Positions 8,571 through 15,748 of a DNA stretch of 64,000 nt are shown here, one piece after another. The notes below the pieces were generated by a model that did not search any database, was not told where the DNA came from, and was given only the letters and a program-made list of their open reading frames with translations. Origin of the DNA: Microbacterium sp. Leaf320 (GTDB taxonomy: Bacteria; Actinomycetota; Actinomycetes; Actinomycetales; Microbacteriaceae); contig NZ_LMOD01000003.1 in the NCBI RefSeq assembly GCF_001423485.1, positions 323,527-387,526 of the forward strand, in the 5' to 3' direction. The translations under genes and the position numbers were made by a program. Within the stretch, counting starts at the first letter, position 1. Each line of letters begins with the position of its first letter.

Positions 8571-8597
8571 CCATCCGATCTCCGGGGGGCTCCGAAC
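8571..8597 (+). promoter_or_regulatory. Putative SigK-dependent promoter of the fasciclin gene
   Basis: CCATCC at 8571-8576, a 15-nt spacer, CCGAAC at 8592-8597. It matches the remembered SigK consensus at 11 of 12 positions and lies about 50 nt upstream of the lipoprotein start codon. Confidence 0.7.
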
Positions 8598-8647
8598 AGC
8601 TGTCAACGCCACGGAGAGGCCGTGGCACAGTTCTGAAGGAGCTCGAG

Positions 8648-9304
8648 ATGTTCAGCACCAAGAAGAAGGTCACCGCAGCGATCACCCTCGGCCTTGCGAG
8701 CGCATTCCTGCTCTCCGCATGTTCCATGGGTGGAACCACCGACGAGCCGTCGGAGTCGATGGCACCGGAGTCGTCCGAGACGACCGCTCCCGAGACGATG
8801 GATCCCGCCGCGGACCTCGTCGGCCCCGGTTGCGCCGCATACGCAGAGGCAGTGCCGGATGGCGCAGGTTCGGTCGAGGGCATGGCTCTTGACCCGGTCG
8901 CCACCGCCGCATCCAACAACCCGCTGCTCAAGACCCTGGTCGCCGCAGTCAGCGGCCAGCTCAACCCCGATGTCAACCTCGTCGACACGCTGAACGGTGA
9001 CGAGTTCACCGTCTTCGCTCCGGTCGATGACGCCTTCGCGAAGATCGACCCCGCCACCATCGAGGCTCTCAAGACCGACAGCGCCACGCTGAGCTCGATC
9101 CTGACGTACCACGTGGTCCCCGGCCAGATCGCCCCCTCTGACATCGATGGCACCCACGCCACCGTTCAGGGCGCTGACCTCGAGGTCACCGGCAGCGGCG
9201 ACTCGCTGATGGTCAACGACGCGAACGTCATCTGCGGTGGCGTCAAGACCGCCAACGCCACCGTGTACCTGATCGACTCGGTGCTGATGCCCCCGGCTGA
9301 GTAA
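8648..9304 (+). CDS. Fasciclin-domain lipoprotein (MPT83-like)
   Basis: Secreted lipoprotein (218 aa). A signal peptide ends in the lipobox LSAC with Cys25. A Ser/Thr/Glu/Pro-rich linker follows (about 28-60), and then one fasciclin (FAS1) domain at about 85-218, with the typical [14 protein letters not shown] and LTYHVVPG segments. ATG at 8648 is chosen because GAAGGAG sits 6 nt upstream and the signal peptide begins there. An in-frame extension to 8489 runs through the promoter and is not real. A SigK-type promoter precedes it. Mycobacterial homologues are cell-surface proteins of the SigK regulon; the ligand here is unknown. Confidence 0.92.
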   Translation: MFSTKKKVTAAITLGLASAFLLSACSMGGTTDEPSESMAPESSETTAPETMDPAADLVGPGCAAYAEAVPDGAGSVEGMALDPVATAASNNPLLKTLVAAVSGQLNPDVNLVDTLNGDEFTVFAPVDDAFAKIDPATIEALKTDSATLSSILTYHVVPGQIAPSDIDGTHATVQGADLEVTGSGDSLMVNDANVICGGVKTANATVYLIDSVLMPPAE

Positions 9305-9374
9305 GCCATGGGATGCCGAGGCAGGACTCGGCACACACCATCTCGCCACTCAGGGGGAGGACGGTGAGATGGAG

Positions 9375-9415
9375 AAGGAGCCGCTGGCGACACGTCGTCA
9401 GCGGCTCCTTCTTTG
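9375..9415 (+). terminator. Terminator after the fasciclin gene
   Basis: Perfect 12-bp stem (9375-9386 with 9399-9410), 12-nt loop, then CTTTG. It lies between the lipoprotein gene and tRNA-Lys. Confidence 0.8.
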
Positions 9416-9434
9416 CGCCCTAGACTGGAGGGGC

Positions 9435-9507
9435 GGGCCTCTAGCTCAGTTGGCAGAGCATCGGACTTTTAATCCGCGGGTCGTGGGTTCGAGCCCCACG
9501 GGGCCCA
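9435..9507 (+). tRNA. tRNA-Lys (TTT)
   Basis: Full cloverleaf of 73 nt. The acceptor stem GGGCCTC pairs with GGGGCCC, the T loop is GTTCGAG, and the anticodon loop CTTTTAA gives anticodon TTT. The 3' CCA is not fully encoded (ACCG follows). A TAGACT -10 box lies at 9421-9426. Confidence 0.95.
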
Positions 9508-9615
9508 CCGTTATCATCGCCGCGTCCATCCGGCCACCCCCTTCACGGCATCCGCCCCGTGCGAGAGTGTCGAGTCATCCCCACCGGGACCTCCACCTCC
9601 ACGAAAGGACGCATC

Positions 9616-10164
9616 ATGGCGACTCTCACCGACAGCCGAGTGGCATTCCTGGCCACGGACGGATTCGAGGACAGCGAGCTGACCAGTCCGTGGGAAGCAG
9701 TGCAGAGCGAGGGCGCGAGCGCCACACTGATCGCACCTGAAGGACTGCAGATCACCGGGAAGAACGGTCACGTCCAGCATGTCGACCTCACCTCGGACGC
9801 CGCGAAGGCCGACGAGTTCGACGCGCTCGTGCTTCCGGGCGGCGTGGTGAACGCCGACCACCTGCGGCTCGACAAGCCGTCGATCGACCTCGCCCGCTCA
9901 TTTTTCGAGCAGCACAAGCCCGTCGCCGTCATCTGCCACGGCGCCTGGATCCTGATCGAGGCCGGCGTCGTCGACGGACGCACCCTGACGAGCTACCCGA
10001 GTCTCGCGACAGATCTCCGCAACGCCGGAGCGACCTGGGTCGACGAAGAGGTCGTGGTCGACGAGGGCCTGGTCTCGAGCCGCACCCCCGACGACCTGCC
10101 CGCGTTCAACGCCAAGCTGATCGAAGAGGTCGCCGAAGGACGTCACGCCGAGCAGACCGCGTGA
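9616..10164 (+). CDS. DJ-1/PfpI family type 1 glutamine amidotransferase-like protein
   Basis: 182 aa, full length for the PfpI/YhbO subgroup. The nucleophile elbow is VICHGAW with Cys107, and an acidic residue in GFEDSE (Glu18) is placed as in family members that activate the Cys. Members act as stress proteins, deglycases or proteases; substrate cannot be read from sequence. ATG at 9616 has GAAAGGA upstream and starts the conserved core; an earlier in-frame ATG at 9559 overlaps no signal. It stands alone between tRNA-Lys and a convergent gene. Confidence 0.88.
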   Translation: MATLTDSRVAFLATDGFEDSELTSPWEAVQSEGASATLIAPEGLQITGKNGHVQHVDLTSDAAKADEFDALVLPGGVVNADHLRLDKPSIDLARSFFEQHKPVAVICHGAWILIEAGVVDGRTLTSYPSLATDLRNAGATWVDEEVVVDEGLVSSRTPDDLPAFNAKLIEEVAEGRHAEQTA

Positions 10165-10192
10165 TCTGAACCGAGAACCCGGCGGTCCGGAG

Positions 10193-10714
10193 TCAGGAGC
10201 CCGCGCGCGCCCTGTGACGCCGGACCGCCGCCCTGTTCGAACAGCGCACCGAGCAGAAGCGCTGCCTGCCGTTGCGCGTCACGTCCACGACGACGTTCGT
10301 GCACGGCGAGGCCTCGCAGCGTCCGAGGCGATCCATGCCTCGCGTGACGAGGTGCAGCGACGTGCCGACCGCGAAGATCGCCCGCAGTACGTACGGCAGT
10401 GACTGCACGTCGTCTCGGTAGTGCAGGTGCCAGCCCTCGCCGTCATGGTTCGTCAGGCGCGGATAGGCCGCGGCCTTCGCCATCTGCGCGTTGAGCACCT
10501 CGGCTCTGGCCGCGGGGTCCCGCTCGTCGACGATCTGCAGCCAGTCGTCGACGACTTCGCGGACGCGCTCATGGTCGTCGGGTGCAGGCGGGAACGTCAT
10601 CGTCATGCCCATCTGGAGCGTTCTCTCCTCGATGCCGGCGCGATCGACGGGAAAGTCGTCGGCGAGCGATGCGGCCAGCAGCACCGCATACTCGCCGTAA
10701 GGGTTGAGATGCAT
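10193..10714 (-). CDS. CGNR zinc-finger (ABATE-type) transcriptional regulator
   Basis: 173 aa. The C-terminus carries a CGNR zinc finger: CEASPC, then CSVRC followed by NRAAVRRHRAR, a basic DNA-contacting tail. The N-terminal ~120 residues match the stress-linked ABATE-like ligand domain in layout (NPYGEYAVLLAASLADDFP). It is divergent from a small CxxC protein with only 25 nt between starts, so it probably controls that gene or itself. The TGTAAT 6 nt before the ATG could be a leaderless -10 box. The inducer is unknown. Confidence 0.85.
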   Translation of the reverse strand: MHLNPYGEYAVLLAASLADDFPVDRAGIEERTLQMGMTMTFPPAPDDHERVREVVDDWLQIVDERDPAARAEVLNAQMAKAAAYPRLTNHDGEGWHLHYRDDVQSLPYVLRAIFAVGTSLHLVTRGMDRLGRCEASPCTNVVVDVTRNGRQRFCSVRCSNRAAVRRHRARAGS

Positions 10715-10739
10715 AAGGCCATTACATCACGCTGGATGC

Positions 10740-10940
10740 ATGACCTCACTGCACACCCTCCCGATCCCCCGTCAGACCGCCCCCGCGCACGAGCACTCCT
10801 GGCTCGTCGACTCACGGCATCCGACCAGCGAGGGCATCGTCCTCTACGTTCGCTGCGGCGGATGCGGCACGCGCAGGGTGGATCTCCAGGCTCACCCGCA
10901 GGTGCCGCCGGCTGCCCTCAGCCGAGAGACCTCGGGCTGA
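10740..10940 (+). CDS. Small CxxC-containing protein, 66 aa
   Basis: Unrecognised small protein. The central motif is CGGCGTRRVDL, a CxxC knuckle usually seen in zinc ribbons, preceded by a His/Trp segment (AHEHSWLVDSRHP). It has no signal peptide or membrane segment. It starts 25 nt from the divergent CGNR regulator gene and ends 4 nt before the convergent DUF1697 gene, so the slot is fully occupied. An in-frame start at 10704 is rejected because it would run into the regulator's coding start. Confidence 0.6.
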   Translation: MTSLHTLPIPRQTAPAHEHSWLVDSRHPTSEGIVLYVRCGGCGTRRVDLQAHPQVPPAALSRETSG

Positions 10941-10944
10941 GCGC

Positions 10945-11472
10945 TCATGCGGTCAGCTCGGCGAGCTTCCTGACGGTTCGGAGGTTGCGCGCCGTGCCGG
11001 CGACACCGAGCGCGCGGTCGAGGACGGCTTTCGTGAGCTTCGTGCTGTGCACACCACCCTCGGCGTAGTCGATCCACAGGTCGTCGCCGACGAGCGCGAT
11101 CCGCTCCCCCGGCACGAGACGCTGCTGCAGCGTCTCGACGGCCCCGGCGGCTGCCGGACCCTCGAGGAACATCGCGTGCAGCAGCTTCTCGGTCGCACCG
11201 CTGAAGGGGTGCGACTGCAACGCCCGCACGAGCGCCTCGTGCGTCCGCAGGATCACCGGAGTGTCGACGCCGAACTCGCGGGCGATGAGCGCGCGGACCT
11301 CCGCACAGGCGGATGCCGGATCGTGCGGATGCTCGCACAGGATGTTCCCGCTCGCGATGTAGGTCGACACCTCGCCCAGTACCGGGACCAGCGCCTCACG
11401 CAGCTCTGCCATCGGAACTCGATTGCGCCCGGAGACGTTGACCGCACGCAGCAGGAGCGCGCTGCGCGTCAC
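10945..11472 (-). CDS. DUF1697 family protein
   Basis: 175 aa, normal length for DUF1697, whose function is unknown. The family start (ALLLRAVNVSGRNRVPMAELR), the YIASGNILCEH segment and a C-terminal helix RNLRTVRKLAEL are all visible. It is cytosolic. Its start overlaps the stop of the nicotinamidase gene by 4 nt (ATGA), so the two are translated together from the pncA promoter. Confidence 0.9.
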   Translation of the reverse strand: MTRSALLLRAVNVSGRNRVPMAELREALVPVLGEVSTYIASGNILCEHPHDPASACAEVRALIAREFGVDTPVILRTHEALVRALQSHPFSGATEKLLHAMFLEGPAAAGAVETLQQRLVPGERIALVGDDLWIDYAEGGVHSTKLTKAVLDRALGVAGTARNLRTVRKLAELTA

Positions 11473-12050
11473 GCAGCGCCGCTCTCGACGAGCACGGCGC
11501 CCGCGTGGGCGAGCTCGGCGAGCGCCGCCTCGCTCGGCTCGGGAGCGACGCCTGCGATCAGATCCGTGAGGATCCGCACCTGCACGCCGTGCGCGATCGC
11601 GTCGAGAGCGGATGCTCGGACGCAGTGATCGGTGGCGATCCCGACCACATCGGCGGTGAGCACGCCCGCACCCGTCAGGATCGCTCCGACGGTGTCGCCC
11701 GCCTCGGTCGTCCCCTCGAACATCGAATAGGCCGGCACCCCCTGCCCCTTCTGCACGTGGTGCGTGACGGCATCCGTGACCAGCAGCGGGTCGTACTCGG
11801 CCCCTGGCGTCCCGGCGACGCAGTGCGCGGGCCAGGTGTCGACGAAGTCAGGGCTGTCGGCGAAGTGCCCCCCGTTGTCACCCGAGGCATCGTGCCAGTC
11901 CCTCGAGGCGACGATCACGTCGTACTCGCCGGCATGCGCGGCGAGGAAGGAGGACACGGCCGATGCGACGGCATCGCCGCCGACCACGGCCAGCGCACCG
12001 CCTTCGGTGAAGTCGTTCTGCACATCGACGATCAGAAGCGCTCTGCTCAT
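11469..12050 (-). CDS. pncA: Nicotinamidase
   Basis: Hydrolyses nicotinamide to nicotinate for NAD salvage. 193 aa. The catalytic triad is visible: Asp9 in VDVQNDF, Lys101 in HVQKGQG and Cys143 in ATDHCVRA. The metal-binding DWHD and GGHF segments are present. The ATG at 12050 is 6 nt after a TACCCT -10 box, so the mRNA is leaderless, which rules out the longer in-frame start at 12137. It is first in a two-gene unit with the DUF1697 gene. Confidence 0.93.
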   Translation of the reverse strand: MSRALLIVDVQNDFTEGGALAVVGGDAVASAVSSFLAAHAGEYDVIVASRDWHDASGDNGGHFADSPDFVDTWPAHCVAGTPGAEYDPLLVTDAVTHHVQKGQGVPAYSMFEGTTEAGDTVGAILTGAGVLTADVVGIATDHCVRASALDAIAHGVQVRILTDLIAGVAPEPSEAALAELAHAGAVLVESGAA

Positions 12051-12062
12051 GTCTCGAGGGTA
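12051..12062 (-). promoter_or_regulatory. Leaderless promoter of pncA
   Basis: TACCCT (12062-12057, minus strand), 6 nt, ATG at 12050. The same hexamer and gap occur at the gene starting at 6972. Confidence 0.55.
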
Positions 12063-12144
12063 CGCCGAGAGGGACGCACTGTGGCTCCGCGCATGCCGCG
12101 TCCGGCGACTGTGGCGGGTCTGGAGTGCGTGTCGCACAGGGAAC

Positions 12145-12181
12145 CAAAAGGCCCTGTGATGCTGTTCACATCACAGGGCCT
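12145..12181 (-). terminator. Terminator of tRNA-Thr
   Basis: Perfect 13-bp stem (12149-12161 with 12169-12181), 7-nt loop. On the minus strand it runs into TTTT, immediately downstream of the tRNA. Confidence 0.85.
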
Positions 12182-12183
12182 GC

Positions 12184-12259
12184 TGGAGCCGCTTGTCAGA
12201 ATCGAACTGACGACCTTTTCATTACGAGTGAAATGCTCTGCCGACTGAGCTAAAGCGGC
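12184..12259 (-). tRNA. tRNA-Thr (CGT)
   Basis: Minus-strand cloverleaf: acceptor GCCGCTT pairs with AAGCGGC, T loop GTTCGATT, anticodon loop CTCGTAA giving CGT. The CCA end is encoded (12186-12184). A TAATAT -10-like box lies about 13 nt upstream. Confidence 0.95.
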
Positions 12260-12310
12260 GCGATCATCGATATTACCCGTTCCGGGGCCGCACCGCGAAT
12301 CGAGCCCGAA

Positions 12311-13867
12311 TCACTCGCAGCGGAGGCCGTCTTCGGGCACGACGTCGTCGAGGAGGAAGGCCTCCACAGCACTGTCGACGCACGTGTTGCCCTTGTTGTA
12401 CCCGGTGTGGCCTTCGCCGACGCGGGTGATCAGAACGCCCTCTTCGAGCTGGTCTGCAAGCGACTCGGACCACTCGTACGGCGTCGCCGGATCGTTGGTC
12501 GTGCCGACGACGAGGATGGGCCCTGCACCCTCTGCCGTGATCTCGCCTCGGGTGCCGGTGGGCGGGTACGGCCACACCGAGCAGGAGTCGGGACCGTTCC
12601 AGTAGGGGGCGATCGTCGGTGCGCCCGCGGCGATCTTCGCCATGGTGTCGGCCTCGGCCGCCGGGTCGTCCTCGACCGGATAGTCCATGCAGTTGTACGC
12701 GCGGAACGCCTCACTCGAGTTGTCGAGGTAGGTGCCGTTCTCCCGACCGTTGTAGAAGTCGGCGAGGAAGAACGCTGTCGTCGGGTCACCCTGGAGGGCC
12801 TCATCGAATGCCTGCGTCAGGTAGGTCCAGCTGTCGGCCGAGTACAGCGCGGCGATGATGCCGGTCATCAGCGCATCGGCGCCCAGCATGCGTCCGTCGC
12901 CGTTCTCGAGGGGCGACGCGTCGACGCTCGCGAGCAGTGCACCGAGGTCGGCCATCGCCTCATCGACCGAACCGTTGAACGGGCACTCACCCGAATCCAG
13001 GCAGTCCTGCATGTAGGCGCGGAGCGCGGACTCGAAGCCGATCGCCTGGGTCGCTCCGACGTCGAGACCTGATACCGCCGGGTCGATGGCGCCGTCGAGC
13101 ACGAGGCGCCCCGCCTTCTCGGGATACAGATCGGCGTAGGTCGCACCGAGGAAGGTCCCGTACGAGTAGCCGAGATAGTTCAGCTGCTTGTCGCCGAGCA
13201 CCGCGCGGATCAAGTCCATGTCTCGCGCCGCATTGATGGTCGTGACGTAGGGCAGGATGCCGCCGCTGTTCGCCTCGCACGCGTCGGCGAACTCCTTGTG
13301 CGCCTGCAGCAGTTCGGCCTCCCACTCGGCACTCCCCCGCGGAGCGGTGGGGATCGTGTAGAGATAGTCGTCCATGCCCGCCGCATCGAAGCAGGTGACG
13401 GCGCTCGACTGTCCGACGCCGCGCGGGTCGAACCCGATCACGTCGTAGTTCTGGATCAGGTCGGCACCGACGGCGAAGTCCAGACTGTCGCGGACCAGCT
13501 CGACGCCGCTGGCACCGGGACCTCCCGGGTTGGTCAGCAGCGACCCCTGCGACGTGCCCTCCGCCTGGTGACGCACGACCGACAGGGTGATCTCGCCCTC
13601 TCCGGGGTTCTCCCAGTCGAGTGGGGCGGTCACGTCGGTGCAGTCGAAGCCAGTGCCGCACTCGGTCCAGCTGAGCGTCTGCCCGTAGAAGGGGAGCAGG
13701 TCTTCTGCGACACCCTCTGTGTCCGGAGCGTTGGTCACCGACGGCTTCGGCTCAGCCCCCTCGGGGATCATCGCGTACAGGCAGCCGGAAAGTGCCACGG
13801 AGGCCGCGGCGAGCCCGGCGATCACCGCGACAGCGCGTCGGATGCGGGAAGTCGGTCGAGTGTTCAC
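12311..13867 (-). CDS. Secreted alpha/beta-hydrolase, TAP-like S33 peptidase lipoprotein
   Basis: 518-aa lipoprotein of the tripeptidyl aminopeptidase (SlpD/TAP) group. The signal peptide ends in the lipobox ALSGC with Cys29. The catalytic Ser is S235 in GYSYG; Asp459 (TTNDPATP) and His487 (GEGHTGY) complete the triad. GGPGASG near residue 115 is the oxyanion loop typical of S33 peptidases. The C-terminal ~100 residues are the TAP-like domain. It overlaps the holB stop by 4 nt, so it is co-expressed with a replication gene, apparently just by position. The substrate is unknown. Confidence 0.9.
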   Translation of the reverse strand: MNTRPTSRIRRAVAVIAGLAAASVALSGCLYAMIPEGAEPKPSVTNAPDTEGVAEDLLPFYGQTLSWTECGTGFDCTDVTAPLDWENPGEGEITLSVVRHQAEGTSQGSLLTNPGGPGASGVELVRDSLDFAVGADLIQNYDVIGFDPRGVGQSSAVTCFDAAGMDDYLYTIPTAPRGSAEWEAELLQAHKEFADACEANSGGILPYVTTINAARDMDLIRAVLGDKQLNYLGYSYGTFLGATYADLYPEKAGRLVLDGAIDPAVSGLDVGATQAIGFESALRAYMQDCLDSGECPFNGSVDEAMADLGALLASVDASPLENGDGRMLGADALMTGIIAALYSADSWTYLTQAFDEALQGDPTTAFFLADFYNGRENGTYLDNSSEAFRAYNCMDYPVEDDPAAEADTMAKIAAGAPTIAPYWNGPDSCSVWPYPPTGTRGEITAEGAGPILVVGTTNDPATPYEWSESLADQLEEGVLITRVGEGHTGYNKGNTCVDSAVEAFLLDDVVPEDGLRCE

Positions 13868-15021
13868 GGTGTCCTCCCGCTCGTGACAGTCACGAGCAAG
13901 CTCTCGAGGGCGAGCAGCGGTGCGACGTTGCGCTCCAGCGACTGGCGGGTGTCGGCAAGGTGGTCGAGTACGACAAGCGTACGGGTCTCGGGCCAGGCGG
14001 CCGCCAGCGCCGCCAGTTCTTCGCGGAGCTCGCGGTTGATCAGCTCGTCGTTCCGACCGAACTGCAGCATGACCACGTCGCGGAAGAGCGACTGCAGGTC
14101 GGTCAGCACCCTGTCGATCCCGTCGCGCAGGCTGCGGGTCGCACGCTTCTTCTGATCGTCTTCGAGCGCGGAGATCTGGGAACGCAGAGCAGGGGGCACG
14201 GCCTGGCCCTCGGCGATGCCGACCGTGCGCAACAGGCTCGCGCGCTCGGCCGCATCGCGTTCGGCGGTGAGCGCCTTGGCATCGTCGGTGGCTGCCTGGA
14301 TGATGCGCCCGGCGACCTCGACCGCGTCACTGACGCCGCGGACTCCCAGCACCGATCGCAGGGTCTCGTCACGACGTCTGCGGGCCGCGTCGTCGGTGGC
14401 CAGACGCTGAGCCATGCCGATGTGGCGTTGCGCGTGACGAGCGGCCTGTTCGGCCACGACCTCGTCGACACCCGTGCGGAGCGTGATCAGCCGCGCCACG
14501 TCTGCGACGTCGGGCTCGCGCAGTCGCAGCGAGCGCACGCGAGAGCGGATCGTCGGCAGCAGATCGGCCTCGCTGGGCGCGCAGAGGATCCAGACGGTCT
14601 GCTCGGGCGGCTCCTCGAGTGCCTTCAGGAGGACGTTGGAGGTGCGCTCGACCATGCGATCGGCGTCTTCGACCACGATCACTCGGTAACGGCCGGCAGA
14701 CGGTGCGAAATAGGATCGCTCGACCAGGGCACGGGCCTCGGCGATCGTGATGATGACCTTGTCGGTGCGGAGGGCAGTCACGTCGGGATGCGTACCGGCG
14801 AGCACCTGACGCATCGCCGCCTCGTCGTCGGGGTGATCGGCGACCAGAGCGGCCGCGAAGGCGTGGGCGAGGGTGGAGCGCCCCGAGCCGGGAGGCCCGG
14901 TGATCAGCCACGCATGCGACAGAGCAGTCGGATCGGATGCCGCGTTGCGCAGCGTCTCGACGGCGGCGTCCTGCCCCCACACATCGGCCCACGGGAAGGG
15001 GGCGGCGACAGTCTGGGGCAT
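13864..15021 (-). CDS. holB: DNA polymerase III subunit delta'
   Basis: Clamp-loader subunit delta' (385 aa). It has an AAA+ domain with the P-loop GPPGSGRST, SRVRSLRL as the arginine-finger region, and a C-terminal collar domain. It lacks the zinc-binding Cys cluster of DnaX. The ATG at 15021 is 6 nt after a TAGGCT -10 box, so a leaderless transcript is likely even though tmk lies upstream on the same strand. Order topA, tmk, holB, peptidase. Length is normal. Confidence 0.92.
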   Translation of the reverse strand: MPQTVAAPFPWADVWGQDAAVETLRNAASDPTALSHAWLITGPPGSGRSTLAHAFAAALVADHPDDEAAMRQVLAGTHPDVTALRTDKVIITIAEARALVERSYFAPSAGRYRVIVVEDADRMVERTSNVLLKALEEPPEQTVWILCAPSEADLLPTIRSRVRSLRLREPDVADVARLITLRTGVDEVVAEQAARHAQRHIGMAQRLATDDAARRRRDETLRSVLGVRGVSDAVEVAGRIIQAATDDAKALTAERDAAERASLLRTVGIAEGQAVPPALRSQISALEDDQKKRATRSLRDGIDRVLTDLQSLFRDVVMLQFGRNDELINRELREELAALAAAWPETRTLVVLDHLADTRQSLERNVAPLLALESLLVTVTSGRTP

Positions 15022-15033
15022 GGACTCAGCCTA
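15022..15033 (-). promoter_or_regulatory. Leaderless promoter of holB
   Basis: TAGGCT (15033-15028, minus strand), 6-nt gap, ATG at 15021. It gives holB its own promoter inside the topA-tmk-holB string. Confidence 0.55.
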
Positions 15034-15089
15034 ATCGGGAGCACGGACGTGCGCGTCACTCCCGGGTGATGCGAAGAGCCTGAGAGCTC

Positions 15090-15719
15090 TCAGCCGAGGA
15101 GGGCCGCGACGCGCTCGCGGATCTGCGCGGCGATCGCCTCGGGAGTCGCCGACGCGTCGACGACGAGGAATCGATCGGGCTCGGCCGCCGCCAGGGCGAG
15201 GAAGGATTCACGGACACGCGCGTGGAACTCGGTCTTCTCTGCCTCGAGCCTGTCGAAGGGCTTGTCCGCAGAGTCGAGACGCACGCGAGCGGACTCGGGA
15301 TCGAGGTCGAGCAGAACCGTGAGGTCGGGCAAAGCCCCCTCGGCGGCCCACAGCGAGAGGTTGCGGATCTCATCGCCGTCGAGCACGCGGCCAGCACCCT
15401 GATAGGCCACGGACGAGTCGAGGTAGCGGTCCTGAAGCACGGCCTCGCCTCGGGCCAGCGCGGGTCGGACGACCGTGGCCACGTGGTGCGCGCGGTCTGC
15501 CGCATACAGCAGGGCCTCCGCACGCGGAGCGATGTCGCCTCGATGGTGCAGCACGATGTCGCGGATCAGCTGACCGACCTCCGACCCTCCGGGCTCGCGA
15601 GTGCGCACGACAGTTCGGCCTGCGCCGCTCAGCCACTCTCCGAGAAGCTCGGCCTGTGTGGTCTTGCCTGAGCCGTCTCCGCCTTCGAGCGTGATCCAGA
15701 CACCGGATTCCGACGTCAC
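15090..15719 (-). CDS. tmk: Thymidylate kinase
   Basis: Phosphorylates dTMP to dTDP. The P-loop EGGDGSGKTTQ, the DR(Y/H) motif DRYLDSSVAYQG and the lid region are present. I place the start at GTG 15719 (209 aa) because GAAGG lies 7 nt upstream and the protein then begins right before the beta strand WITLEGGDG, as usual in the family. A longer GTG form from 15752, overlapping the topA stop by 4 nt, would add 11 residues without a ribosome site. It lies directly downstream of topA and may be coupled to it. Confidence 0.92.
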   Translation of the reverse strand: MTSESGVWITLEGGDGSGKTTQAELLGEWLSGAGRTVVRTREPGGSEVGQLIRDIVLHHRGDIAPRAEALLYAADRAHHVATVVRPALARGEAVLQDRYLDSSVAYQGAGRVLDGDEIRNLSLWAAEGALPDLTVLLDLDPESARVRLDSADKPFDRLEAEKTEFHARVRESFLALAAAEPDRFLVVDASATPEAIAAQIRERVAALLG

Positions 15720-15748
15720 GAACCGGCCTTCACTTCGACTCGCTCCGC

